Source: Fasciolopsis buskii (Eukaryota; Platyhelminthes; Trematoda; Plagiorchiida; Fasciolidae). Taken from it: 64,000 nt of DNA. The position numbers and the translations under genes were made by a program. How positions within the stretch are numbered: position 1 is the first letter of the stretch; every line of letters starts with the position of its first letter. Where the stretch lies: the NCBI GenBank assembly GCA_008360955.1, contig LUCM01000317.1, forward strand, positions 134,517-198,516, given 5' to 3'. The notes under the pieces are model-generated. The model had not been told where the DNA came from. It did no database searches and saw nothing but the letters and a program-made list of their open reading frames with translations. Shown piece after piece: positions 38,418 through 49,649 of the stretch.

Positions 38418-39532
38418 GTGAGACTGCCGGAGACAGCTGTTTTTCCAGGAGGACCTTGTCTTTTGTGCTAATATGAGGGTGGCTATATGGTCAAGTAACC
38501 GGTATACTTCTCGAGAAATATATCGCTACTGTTATTACGATTTCACCAATTCTATTTATTCATTTTTGTGCTCTTGCGGAAACTTTCGAAATTTCAACAT
38601 CTTCCTCGATTTCCCTCAGCCCGACCTTAATCACGTGCCTTTTTTCTCACGAATACCCTGGTTTTTCTCCAGTCTCCTATTGTTCTCCTTTACCTGGTTT
38701 ATTCGATCATACACAGCGGCAAATAATAATAAGAATAATCCTGGTTCCTGGTGAAAGCCGACAGCATGCGAAATGCATGATCAACATTTAGAGTCATATC
38801 GAGAACAAAAATGCAATAACTTAAAGGAAATGAAGAAATTTGTGAATGAGGGCGTAATTCATATAAATATGCGGGAAGAATTTTCAAATCATGATGAGAC
38901 AGTCCTGAATGTGGTCTTCATCCGTTCAGTAGGCAACGGGAAATCAAATAAGTCCATCACGAACAAATGCAGAATGGATTGGAGTCAGGCATGACCAGAA
39001 GAAAGAAAGAAAAACAAGGACCAGAGAGGTGGCAGAGTAAACCAGGTCAGATATACTGTAATGTCGTTCTTGTTCACGTGGTTGAGGGTCGAACATGATT
39101 TGTCTAGTGAAAATGCATCAGGAAGGCAGGAGTTAGATAAAAGTAGCCGGATCGGTGCAGTGATACCAGTGGCAAGCGTAACCAACTGTTGCGGAACTGA
39201 GGATATGGGAACAAGTCCAGTATAATGCTGGAAAGTTTCGAGAGGTGAACAGAGGAGACTCTGGCTTATGGTCCGTTGAAGACTGGCGGGAATCTATCAG
39301 AAAAGGAGTTGAAAGCCTGCAAAATTACATTTCGAGAAAGGACCCAAACCCGAACGGAATAAGGCAATTCGTTAGTGGAATTTCTGGGAGGAAGTTGGAA
39401 ATGAAGGATAGGAATGAATTGACGTCATCTAAACTTAGTTTGGCCCTATACAAACATGAAATCGATCAGGAAAAATTTACACCTCATTTACAACAGAAAT
39501 CTTGTCTCTGTGGGTTGTTAAGATCATTTTGA
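38418..39532 (+). pseudogene. 1.1-kb decayed open reading frame
   Basis: Frame 1 is open from 38418 to a TAA at 39222-39224 with only two internal stops, both TGA (38752-38754 and 38992-38994). Frame 2 then takes over from 39182 to a TGA at 39530-39532. About 370 codons carry three disruptions where more than twenty stops are expected. An ATG lies at 38473. The first part is hydrophobic (WFFSSLLLFSFTWFI), the middle is charged (LKEMKKFVNEGVIHINMREE), and the last part is the most protein-like (LWSVEDWRESIRKGVESLQN). No known domain is recognised. It may be an old retroelement or gene pseudogene, or exons with unseen introns. No matching open frame exists on the other strand. Confidence 0.35.
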
Positions 39533-42500
39533 AAGGGATGGGTTTCTTGGTGAATGATATCCACCAAAAAATGATAGAACCAATTTTTCGATATTTGACA
39601 ATTTCGACTGTCTAGTTTAAGTAACTATATGTTCACTTTTATTGAGGACTGTTTTGCAAACTATTTCCTTTTGTTGATTTCATGTTAATTGTTAGCTGTC
39701 TACCTAATGCATTCATTCTTTAGCGACAGGAAAGAAGTAAACCACCCATCCCCCAATGAGTCGCCCTCGATCACTCATGAGTAAGTCTATTCTAACCATG
39801 CTGCAATCACACAAAAAACGTTTTCGTGAGATGAATACCAGCCAGGTTCTTGTGTTTAGTGGCTTCAATGTAAACTCCTTATATCGAATTTCGGTTTTGC
39901 GATTGGTTGAAGTCACCATCCAAATGAGCATTTGAAATTGCATCCTACGCCTGCGAGTTCGGATTTTGTAGGTTGAATTCAACTGCTGATCAAGTAAGGT
40001 AGAACTTAGAACTTGCTAATTAGATGAGTCACATACTGCGCTCTGAATAATCTACAGTGAATTCAGTTTTCCCAAAGAGACAAGAGGATTTCGTGCTGGG
40101 TTATTCTCTTCGTAAGAATATCTTACGTAAAATGACGTGTAATTGTACAAGGGCAGCAGTATCGATTTGTTGCATCCGACACGAACAGCAGCCTTTTTCG
40201 CAATTCAACCTGAGAACAACACTTGGATTAACTTTGACGGAATTCTTAGCACCATCAAGATTGTTCTATGTTCACTTGTGCTCGGGCGAATAAGCGAATC
40301 AATAAAGAAAAACCCAGAACTGTAATCGCTGAACGTCGATGGTAAAACAGATTTTCCTACTACTTTATTTCCTAAATGTTTCTCTCCTTTCTAGTCATGT
40401 AACATGTTGTATTGTTTAGGAAATGAATGCTTGAAGTGGCGCTTGTCCATCAACCTGTTTTTGTTGAACGTAATAAAAAACACCCTAACAAATTGTTAGG
40501 TGGTCTGTTTCCGACTCAGCTTTCTTCTACAAACAAGTACAGAAAGATTCAAAGTTTCCATACATGCTAAATAAAACAGTTATCCTGTTTTACGGGATCT
40601 CGATTGACAGGTGGGAATTTTCGAGGGAATACGCACCTTTATTGTCGGCAATTCGCAATTATAAATTATATCCTGGAATAAGACTTCCACGGATTAATCG
40701 GCAGATCTTATATCACTACTTTACATTTTATTACCAAAATTTAATACATATTCATAGTCCTGGAAAGTTGTCACCTTCGGGATGACTAACTGTAATCCCT
40801 GCGTATCTCGAGATGATTGTTCTGTCTAATCATGCTTAGAACTACATTACCCATGCTATGAATTTGATAAAAGTATTTTTAAGCTTCAAATGGATGATAC
40901 GATAGGGATCTGCACACAGCCAGCTTTGGATCGATCGATTGAACACCTCCCTAAAAGCTGACGAATTGATTTCTTTATGTACCCTCTAACTCAATATCTA
41001 GTGGACGACAACTTGAACTTTTCTGTGACCACCGACAAAAGACGTTTGACAAATGATAGCCAAAAGTTGAGCAAAGACTGTTCAAATCCTAAACTTGCGC
41101 ACCGGAAGTTGGATAAAGCAGGCTAGGTATGCTGCAGATACTACACTATGTAGCTTACCGCTTGTTACTGGCCAAATAATACCAAATTGTCACATCCGAA
41201 TTAATCGATTTCCATGACAGGTAAATTTCCGGGGTAGGTTTTTTGTTCACTCAAAGCATGACAAATGGCTATCACTTCGTATTTTTCCATTGCACAAGCA
41301 GACTATCATGAGAACAGGAAGCTAAAATCCATGTTTTCCCATCATACCGAACATACTCGCAACATTCGATTTCAACAACCTACTAATTTCTTTCTTTGAT
41401 TTGCTTCGAAAATGTTAACTTTAGCAACTCATAGCTTATGCTCGTTAGTTTAAATAAAATAAGTTATTCTGGTTTATTTCAACATAGCAACTTTGTCTGC
41501 CTATTTATTCATTTGCTAGTCAGACGTTTTACGCTTCTGTGGATCGGATACACTTGTCCGCCAAACCCGATTACATTTATTCTAGTTGTTCAAAACCTTC
41601 GATTGATTCAAAATAAAGCTTGAAGAAAACACAGAATTTCTTTTCAATCCATTACTGGATGCAAAATAATTCTGACTATGTTTGGAAATAGTTACACTCA
41701 CATTTGGCAGTCTCCTTGTTTGACATCGGTATGATTTCACTTATTGATCGTGCTATTCTATCGGCCAATATCGCATCCGGTTGTCAGTACTCTCAAACTG
41801 GTTTATAAACACGAAGAAGTTTCGATGCACAAGTGTACAATATATTATCTGCTTCATTGTGAAGAATCAAAGAGAAAAGTGAATTGGAAAACGATTAATT
41901 GGAGATTTTGCCCGTTTTTCGGGAAGCAAAGTGCTTCTTATTATAAGCATTTTCCCTAGTGAATTTAAAAATGTTAGAACAATGATCGGGACCAGAAATG
42001 ATATATTCTGTTTCTATGGCAAACAAAACTCAAATGTCTTCTTTAACAGTTGTCATTCTGACTCAGGAAACAAGTGACAACACATCAGACGGTTACTTTA
42101 TCGTCAATGGGATGGATATTAAACGATACATTCAAAGACGAACGTAACAATAGTGGTGCAGTTTGATAACAGATTATCATTAAACGGAGAAGCTTCTGAA
42201 TGAAACTACGGAAGTGATCACATTTTGATTACTTTATTGCAGATTTTGCCTTTTATGTGAGACCAGCAAGATACAAAACAACATAATAGGGATGAACCAA
42301 AGAATTTATGATCGAAAAGCTTTTAACTTCATGGGGTAGACGGTGTGAAGCACTAGTTATTCTACTGTAGAAACCTAAAGTTTCGCGGTTCTCGCAAAAT
42401 GCAACAGTTTCAAAGGACGTCGTCTGTAAAAGATGAAAATTGCTAATATCTTTATCTAGCTATCTCGGGCAGAATTATTATCAGTGATGTGAAAAAAGCA

Positions 42501-43795
42501 CGGAAGTGGTGAGCATGAAATTAGATTGGGGTGTGCAAAATCTGCCCGACGCGATACAAACAATGGAAAATTATATCTTTTCTTCGGTTGAAACACCAAT
42601 GTTGAAAGGCAATTCTGTAAGAAACGTAATCAGTATATCGTCAGAGCATGAAGCAAGGGATTATCAGCCACTCTTAGACAAAAAGTGGCTGCCATAGAAA
42701 TTCAACGGAACAAAAGTCTTTTATGAACTCATCCTTTAGCGACGCGGATAATGTAAAACAAAGCCTTATCCAGCACGATAAAAAACACGCTTAGGCAGAA
42801 AATGTACAGCTAATCATTCCTCAAAGGGTACTTCCCGGTTGTTTGCTATCACACACTGCTGGTTCTTAGAATCTTCCAATTCTTAGGCTAATTGATTTAC
42901 CTTAGGTCAAAAATGGGTCATGGGGCGTGGTGATAGCTGGATCAGAGGAAGAAAGAATAGTCAAGTAAAGGCATTTTGAGTTCAACGGATCTCCAATTTT
43001 ATGACTACCTGGTTGAAAACAGTGCCATGCAAATGTGAATCTGCATGGTCCGGCAGGTCTAGTGTTAAAACCTCTGAGTTTCCTTTCACCAGCAGCACAT
43101 GATCAGGCAGGCGGGTCACGAGATGAACAGAGATTTGTCTGTCTCCGGGCCTTAGTTTATAATCGCTAGGGTGTGAACGACGAAAACATTATCCACTGCC
43201 GTAAGAATTTCTAAGTTTTGCACCCTAACATGCAGTTTTAGTTCGACGGTGACATACAACGGGATAAAAATGGGATAGCAACCTGATTTCCCCTCTGCTT
43301 GCACAAATTTTCATATCTCCTATAGGTAGCAACGCCTCCAATCGAGCTATCACCGGTAAGCACCTACACAGGGGTATGTGTACGGTATACTTTTTCATTC
43401 AAATTCGGCACGCGAGCACTGATATAGAAGTGAAGTGAATCGCATCCGAATCCAAGTTTTACCCTAGAAGTGGAACAGAAACACTCCTTTTCATTTTTTG
43501 ATGTTCTCTCACAATGGAGAATGGGTATTCCGCTGCAACTTACTGCTTACCACAAGGCAACATGGAGGCTTTGTCATTTTGCAACAAAATGGAACCGAAT
43601 ACCATGCTGGAATAAAACGTATCGACTCGGCATTCAGTAAGCAGACCTTAAGTGGTAAAAAAAGCAAAAACAGAAAAAGACTGGTGAAATGTTTTGCTGA
43701 TTTTGATAGCATTACTCGAGGTTCCGTTCATCATTCTACTTGTACATCCACAATCTTTGTGTAGTGCAATGTTATCCCAGTTACAGTCTGTTCGT
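39533..43795. other. No gene recognised
   Basis: About 4.3 kb without a supported feature. Short overlapping frames (for example 40057-40325 in two frames, and 43498-43764 against 43712-43509) show no splice or family evidence. Confidence 0.5.
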
Positions 43796-45240
43796 TAATC
43801 AGCACATCATTAAATCTGTCTCTTATCCCTGGCTGCTGGAGTCCTTCCACTAATGTTCCCATCTCGAATTCTAGCAGTGCAACTGCCTCGTCTCAGTAAC
43901 TAAGCATCTTTCAGTCTTAAACTGACACGGCATTCTATGCTTAAGCGCCTGCGCTCTATAAATCCTCCTGATTACCCATTTCAAATTTCTTTTTAATCTA
44001 ACAGGTTCTTTGGACGCTATCGCCTCCTTTGTTCGTCTATTTCTAACTCCTTACGACCACTGATGAAATTTTCATGTTGCCCCTTCTTAGGCTATCTGCC
44101 TGCATTCATTTCAGTCCTACGGTCCCTCCTACTTCACTAACTGAAAAAATTCGGTTATCACAGGTCCTTACAAGCGTGGCTGTCTGAAGACTTTACCAAC
44201 CAAACCCAGTGCACTCGACTGGACGGTAAAACTTCGAAATCGCTGGTTTACAACTCATGGGTGCTTTAGTTTGTTGTTCTTTCGTAAGTATCAGGACCGG
44301 ACGACGTAAGGAGTGTGCCGGAAAATCGATGCGCCATGTATTGATTTTTGCTGCAGATGATATAACATCACTAACACAGCGTTGCTAATAGATGAAATTC
44401 GCCAAAGTTTCGACTGCCGTAAGTATTCTTTCTCAAAGCAAGTTTTCTTTCACCTTATCTCTTCTGTACTTACATCGGTAACTAATCAACGATTTTACTC
44501 TGTAACCTGTCTGTGTACGCTGGTGGTGAGATCCTCTCTCAAATTGCTCCTAGAAGCAACGACTCTCGAGAATTTTCTGACAACTTACTTCCTAGCTACG
44601 ATTTCTCTGCACAAGCTGGTTTAAATCTTATAACATCTAAATGTTTTGAATGTCTTTTCTCTCGCTCGATCAGCCTATTGAACTCAATCATCTTTCAGAG
44701 ACTCAGAAACGCTTCTCAAATTTGATTCTGTGAAGTATCTAGGGGTTATTACCGATAAAATCCCGAAGTGGACTTTTCACATTTCCACCTGTGTAAAGAA
44801 TCTCCAACCCTCGTCATTTTAAGTCAGAAATTTTCGCCGTCACAAGGTGAGACAAAGCATCGTCTACTGTTTTGTATACCAATATGTTTTGTAGTCTTTC
44901 TTTACTGTTCTTCTGTGGTTTTGGAAGGTTTGCTTCAGAAGGAATTTAATATTCTCCACCGGGGACTGTCAACTGTTAGCCGTATCTCTCTTATACGATT
45001 GAGCGAATTCCCTATTAAATTATGTTATTAACACCTGTCCGCTTGGGGAACGTCTGCTCACAAAATACTTTCAGGTCCCACAACTCTCCTGGTTTATGAT
45101 GTTTCTAAGTGCTCTTCCACATATTTCAACACGAACCGGTTTTCATCCTATGTTCTCTAGAATCAATACCCATAGGAACTCCACTAATCAGTATCATGCA
45201 GGCATATTGACAAATCGGACATCTTGAGAAACTTATCCTA
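43796..45240 (+). mobile_element. Decayed non-LTR retrotransposon (LINE) reverse transcriptase
   Basis: A dead LINE polymerase fragment on the plus strand. From 44445 one frame reads LSPYLFCTYIGN, then after a stop SVYAGGEILSQIAPRSNDSR. This matches the RT order of a Ser-Pro-containing motif followed by the catalytic box, where Tyr-Ala-Asp-Asp is expected but Tyr-Ala-Gly-Gly is found (44516-44527). After a frameshift VKYLGVITDKIPKW (44730-) is the conserved thumb-side motif of CR1/Jockey-type LINEs. After another shift, YCSSVVLEGLLQKEF (44903-) is the typical C-terminal stretch. Upstream, a Pro/Ser-rich linker reads toward the RT start at about 44110-44230. Multiple stops, frameshifts and lost catalytic residues show it is inactive. 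The 5' end and exact borders are uncertain. Confidence 0.8.
44289..44419. repeat. Dispersed repeat, copy 2 (inside the LINE)
   Basis: Homologous to 29769-29900. It lies between the N-terminal part of the LINE reverse transcriptase (ending about 44230) and the motif that starts again near 44430, where the polymerase sequence is shorter than expected. It has either inserted into the LINE with a deletion or marks a recombination junction. Confidence 0.7.
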
Positions 45241-46036
45241 AGTGCCCAAGTCACTCATTAAGGAGTTTCCTTTTTTCTTCATTTAACTAGGCAGAGTTAA
45301 ACTGTTCTTCATTTCCACCTTTGTTTTGGCTGAAATGTGATATTAATGCATGCAAAAGTCTACACATTGCAATACAAGACAAATATGTTCTGAAAGCAAG
45401 ATTTAGAATTACTGGAAGCCCTATGTAACTCACTCAGTGGAAATGGATACCCAGGTACATTTAGAAAAAAACGTGAGAGGAAGCCCTGGACTGAAGTTCC
45501 AAGGAGAGGTACCATGCATTCATGGTGCGTAACCGAGACGCAACTGCTGAAATATTGACCTGCCAGATGACAGTCAGAGCACGTTAATTATTCCCTACAG
45601 CAAGGCCCCGAATAGCATTCAACACTCACCCGCATTCACCACTAAAACTCAAAGACTGGCCGTGTAAACTCCCGATTTCCTTGTATTTATTCATATTCTT
45701 GTTCTTATGTAGCCCAACACGTAGGCAGTTCAACCGGGCGATCGAGTCCGAAATCACTGCCCTGTGCAGCCGCCCAAAGGAATCAATAAGACGGTAATCA
45801 GCCCATGCAATCGGCATGGGGTGCACACTAACTCGAAATGGGTCATTTAGCGTGGTCTTCCGCATGTCTGTCAACCACTCCAAAGGATTCAGACAGGGTA
45901 TCCTCTCTACAGCAGAAAAAATCACTATCAGAATGCACAGGCCTGCCGTGGGCTGCTAAAACAGTTTATCAAGGCCCCACAGCTTCCATGGTGTAGGGTC
46001 ATTAAGATAGTGGGACAAACAGTCAGCATTAGTGAA
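45241..46036. other. No gene recognised
   Basis: This lies between the LINE and the palindromic element and may hold LINE 3' untranslated sequence. A 99-codon minus frame (45925-45626) has mixed composition (TLNDPFRVSVHPMPIAWADY) but no family match. Confidence 0.45.
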
Positions 46037-46354
46037 ACTGGAAAAATCACACCGAAATGAGGAACTGCCAATTGAAATTGAAAAACCATAGGTTAAATTA
46101 CAAAATGAGGCACCACGATTGGTTTCGCTCGCAGTGTCAAGCCTGACATAACCGCCGACTGGCGATCTGATGTTATCCTGGACTTGGGTTGTCCGGATTT
46201 TGCATCACAGCGTTAGTCAGTCAACCGTGACGCCAATCGTTATGTCAGACGGACCACGTCCGAGGTAAACCAAAAGTGGCGCCTCTTTCTACAATACAGC
46301 TTATGGTTTTCCTGTTTCAATTTGCAGTTTCTCGTTTCTGTGTTATTTTCTCTG
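46037..46354. mobile_element. 317-bp palindromic MITE-like element
   Basis: Long imperfect terminal inverted repeats. The left arm 46038-46152 pairs with 46239-46353. Matching landmarks, comparing the left arm with the reverse complement of the right, are tgaggaactgccaattgaaa with cgagaaactgcaaattgaaa, then aaaccata, gaggcaccac with gaggcgccac, ttggttt, and ctgacataac. Identity is about 75-80% by eye, with an 86-bp spacer. There is no coding capacity. Size and symmetry fit a non-autonomous DNA transposon. Terminal bases and target duplication could not be fixed, so no superfamily is assigned. Confidence 0.7.
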
Positions 46355-47731
46355 AACGCGAGAAAGCGTAATCAGCTCACTTCTATTTGTCTCAGTAATC
46401 TCGGACCTAATATAAGACTAATTTTGGCTCATTTTTGGGAAACTCCTTAGGTAGCTTCTGGGTTCACAGACATCAACTGCGTACACGTACACCGAGATGG
46501 AGCTTTCTCGCTAGTACTAGTCATCCAAAGTCATCACATTGTAGTTGGGATACTTCCTACCAACTTTTCTGCAGTAGTGTAGACCAGATATTAGATTTTT
46601 AGATCAATATTAAGCAGTCATGATTATGTTGTCGCCTTAAGAGTCATCTTGAATCGAAGAGACATGCTAAAAACTGAACCGTACATGTTATTGTTGATTA
46701 TGGATAAAAAAGCAACTCGACAGCTTCAGGTCTGAAAACTGAAAACGCCACAGGTCGTCTGAAATCCATGCACTACTAATAATATTGAGAAGTTGAGGGT
46801 ACTAGTGCATCTAACACTAGTGACTTCAGCATCACCTGTGTATGACAAAATTTCCCCAGCCGAATGAGGTCTTCTCAGCAGTACAAACTGGAATGGGTTG
46901 TAGATCATCCGGAACTGGTATTCTAGTTTTATATTTCAAAGAAAAATAGCGTACAAAACAGCAATATAGTTCATATTCTTAGAGTATTATCGAACTTAAT
47001 GATTTTCATTATAAAACACGCAAATTTTACAAAAGGTTCCGTCATTTCTGTTGGCGAGATAAAGCATACAGGTTAGCCAAAGAAATACCGAACAAATCAG
47101 TAGTAAAACCATAATATTTTTCCCTCCATAACTCTCGACTTGCAATGCGTCAGTGGTTTTTTGCTGTCATCAAATCATCACCGTAATTGGGATAATAAAT
47201 CTTGCACTTTACAATGTATCCTCACACAAAAATGAACTACGGACAATTTTGCAAATCTAGTGTTGGCACGTTTTTCCATCAAAAATGGACAGTTTGGAAT
47301 GACACACGCGAACAGCATGCGACCATATGTGGCCTACAATAGAGACAGGAAAGACAATGCAGGATCCAAACGGACTGAACTTCGTAACAAATTACTTGGT
47401 ATTTGGTCCCACAGTTAAAATTTCCGAATGGCCTCTAGGATGACAAAAAAAGATACACTCGGATCTTTTCTTCAAAGTGACCTACGAAATTACTTCCATA
47501 CCCTATGAAGAAACAAGTTCGTACCAATGGTACCACAGTGATTATTTTAGTGTAGAACGTAATGCTGACGTTCAACTCTGATGCCACTGCAATGCGGCCA
47601 GAAACGACATATCTCGCAAGTTTTTGGAACACGCGATATCAAACGTCATTCTGACCACGAACTAGACAAAATGATTACTCTTCAACTTCAGGATAAATCT
47701 TCTCCTAGCTTGAAGCCCTAACGGAAATAGG
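46355..47731. other. No gene recognised
   Basis: Unassigned sequence. If the downstream Gypsy element were longer, integrase sequence would lie at the right end of this interval, but I could not recognise any. Confidence 0.5.
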
Positions 47732-47917
47732 GTGCTCCACAATACTCCCATTAATGTCTCTAAAAATAAGTCATCAATAGAATGCCAGTCACCACTCGAT
47801 CAACCCACGGGCAAGCAAGTGTATCTTTCAACAATGACAGGTTTCACTTACCAGTTCAGTCATGACAAATGTGTCCATGGACCAACCGCTTCATCGCGTT
47901 CGTATTTACCAATGTGA
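47732..47917 (+). pseudogene. Ty3/Gypsy-like pol C-terminal remnant
   Basis: The open frame ends at a TGA (47915-47917) just before the LTR-like region. SPLDQPTGKQVYLS (from 47789) resembles the region after the integrase core in Gypsy elements (GPY/F-type module), with a damaged glycine-proline-tyrosine position. Frameshifted fragments further on resemble the conserved end of that module. Only the last 60 or so codons are recognisable, so the element is 5'-truncated or too decayed upstream. The position immediately before the LTR agrees with the pol-LTR order of these elements. Resemblance is by eye and moderate. Confidence 0.45.
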
Positions 47918-48064
47918 GTGGTAACACACTTCGTGCTCTCCATACCAGCCCGCCAATCAACCAGTAGTCGACAATTTCCTATCGAACTCAACCAATCGCA
48001 TCTGTCCATTAAGCTGAACAATCAATACCAAGGACAAGCGTGATCGTCTATTCCTTTTTCGTGC

Positions 48065-48072
48065 TATATAAG
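48065..48072 (+). promoter_or_regulatory. TATA box of the LTR or a promoter
   Basis: TATATAAG in the context gtgctatataagccccgg, with two upstream CCAAT boxes about 70 and 110 bp away. This is the most convincing pol II core promoter seen in the window. It fits the LTR interpretation and would start transcription near 48093. Confidence 0.55.
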
Positions 48073-48142
48073 CCCCGGATTTCTGGCTCGCTTAGACTAA
48101 AGTTTCTGCGCTTGTTCGTGGTTATTTCTCGCGGGGAACTGG

Positions 48143-48193
48143 ATGGTCGTGGACAATCCAAAGGATTGTGCATCAACAATGCATGTAGTTGTG
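48143..48193 (+). CDS. Possible leader exon downstream of the TATA box
   Basis: An ATG 50 bases after the predicted start site opens 17 codons (MVVDNPKDCASTMHVVV) ending exactly at a donor-like GTG|GTGAGT. If the promoter drives a gene or a chimeric transcript, this would be a coding first exon in phase 0. Because the segment lies in a probable LTR, this could equally be chance. Confidence 0.15.
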
Positions 48194-48230
48194 GTGAGTA
48201 GCAACACAAAATGCCTTAATAAATATGGGA

Positions 48231-48699
48231 TTACACGAAAATAGACAGGAACACAAAAGTTACAATTGGCGTAACACGTTAAAATTAGGAAATTGTATGG
48301 AAGACCAGTACATCCACACAAAAAGTTAGACTCACTCCTGATGCATCTACAAGACACAATAGTTCATGCAATGAAGTGGCACATGAATAGCATGTGGCAT
48401 TATTTGGTATCCCCATCATCCCAGTTACCCGCTCTTCAATACAAAATCCATCGCCAAAATAACACCCTCAGAAGCTAGGACAAGGTAAATCCTCCCCTTT
48501 TGTAATTGAAATATTCATGCCATAAACTGTTCATGCTGCACAAAGCGATCCTTCCAGACATCGGCCGATCACATCCCCGGTCCTTTGTAAATTCAACCAG
48601 AGAATGCTGGCTTGCTATTCAAAATCTGATAAATGCCGAATTCTGCTCCTTCATCCTCCTAACTCTTTTCTTCATGAGGCGATAGTGTGCACCGTAATC
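48231..48699. other. No gene recognised
   Basis: Unassigned sequence downstream of the LTR. No gag-like frame could be identified. Confidence 0.5.
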
Positions 48700-48785
48700 G
48701 TAAGGTGGACCGCGGTAAGCACAGACAGCTCCCAAGTGGGGAAGTCGACCGGCGGTGGGAAGATTCGAGTTCGAACTCTTGTCCA
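48700..48785 (+). repeat. tRNA-derived SINE-like remnant
   Basis: An A-box-like aggtggaccgcggtaagc (48703-48720) and a B-box-like gagttcgaactc (48767-48778, self-complementary) face the same way. Spacing between the boxes is longer than in a tRNA. The A-box part lines up with the minus-strand element at 57.8 kb (GTGGTCACCGTGGTA), which suggests one family. Confidence 0.4.
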
Positions 48786-49530
48786 AATGGCATGGCCTTA
48801 TTCGTTTTGGTTTGCCTACCACTTGTGCAAATCTTTTCTCCTGATTTTTGGTGACATGGGCTGATCTCCAATCTTCTGGAGGTACTGGTGTTCACGTGCC
48901 TTCCAGTAGCTGAAAATGAATGTCTCAGTGACCGCTCAGATCTGAGAAGAATCAACGCTTAGTATAACTGGTCACTTGGTCGCTCATAGATGAGAATTAG
49001 ACATGTGACTTTGACATGCCTTTCTCGAAGTTTTGGAAAACCTCGGTATTTCACTGTCACAATATTCATGAACAACAAACATTTACCAAACAAATGTCGA
49101 AAGATTTCGGATAAGGGACAAAGCTGCATTTACGAACTATGTTCTGTTCCGCACTTATGAACTTAGCTTCAGTTAAGGAATCTTGTCCTTTTAAATGCCA
49201 TCGAAATGGTTTCCTTAAAAATTTATAATTCGTAATTACGATTTAGCAGTTCATCCATGCACCGAGTCATTGTTTTTTAGAACAGTCCTGGTTTGAGAGG
49301 TTAATCAGAAAACGATTTCAGTAGAACTTCAGAACAGTTTAGAAAATTTTGATACATCACATCAATATCAAATAACTTATTAGGATTTATTGACGATTCT
49401 AGGTCCTCTTGGACACCTTTGCTATGTTGTAGTGTTTAGTTCAACTTAAAGCACTTCCATAAGAACAGAAGAATCACGTGATGTAAACGCTCAACGCGGC
49501 GTTAAAATACCATGGGGGCACTGTTTCGCT

Positions 49531-49556
49531 GTTTCATCCCTGTTGGGAACCATCAG
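49531..49556 (-). ncRNA. Decayed hammerhead-ribozyme-like hairpin
   Basis: On the minus strand CTGATGGTTCCCAACAGGGA and TGAAAC follow in order. This is the hammerhead core pattern CUGAUG, a four-pair stem II (UCCC/GGGA) with an AACA loop, and GAAAC. Three changes from the functional core are visible: the A after CUGAUG is G, and the first stem II pair is U-U instead of G-C. Stems I and III are not convincing. It lies about 30 bp downstream of a tRNA-like B box on the same strand, the arrangement known from the schistosome SM-alpha SINE family. It is probably inactive. Confidence 0.4.
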
Positions 49557-49574
49557 CCGAACATACCCACCGCT

Positions 49575-49645
49575 CCCGATCTTGGACGCGAACCCGGCAC
49601 GCACGATTTCAAGTCGAACGCTGCCATTACGCTCTGGAGCAGGCC
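49575..49645 (-). repeat. tRNA-Ser-like head of a SINE
   Basis: On the minus strand AGCGTAATGGCAGCG forms a D-arm-like A-box region. GACTTGAAATC (49615-49605) is identical to the usual anticodon-loop sequence of tRNA-Ser(UGA), and CCGGGTTCGCGTCC (49597-49584) is a good B box. The long variable arm of a true tRNA-Ser is missing and the acceptor stem does not close, so this is a SINE head or tRNA pseudogene. The hammerhead-like hairpin follows at 49556-49531. Confidence 0.55.
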
Positions 49646-49649
49646 AATA

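Larger units (their letters stand above)
47919..48230 (+). mobile_element. Probable LTR (3' LTR) of a Ty3/Gypsy-like element
   Basis: Starts near TGGTAACACAC, directly after the pol remnant. It contains two CCAAT boxes (47953-47957, 47992-47996), a TATA box (48065-48072), an initiation-like site about 25-30 bp later (about 48093), and AATAAA (48218-48223). This is the U3-R-U5 order of an LTR. The 3' border is not fixed. A segment at 48192-48205 (tggtgagtagcaac) loosely resembles a tRNA primer-binding site. No second copy of this LTR is in the window. The alternative is a genuine gene promoter with a first exon (see the next entries). Confidence 0.5.

Noticed and set aside
38397..38425. gtttcgtcc on the plus strand, possible reverse complement of a hammerhead core
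   Set aside because: The reverse complement reads CTGAATGACTATG before GGACGAAAC. The core has an inserted base and no stem II partner.
45626..45925. 99-codon minus-strand frame between the LINE and the palindromic element
   Set aside because: It shows no family resemblance, its length is within chance, and it sits in a mobile-element cluster.
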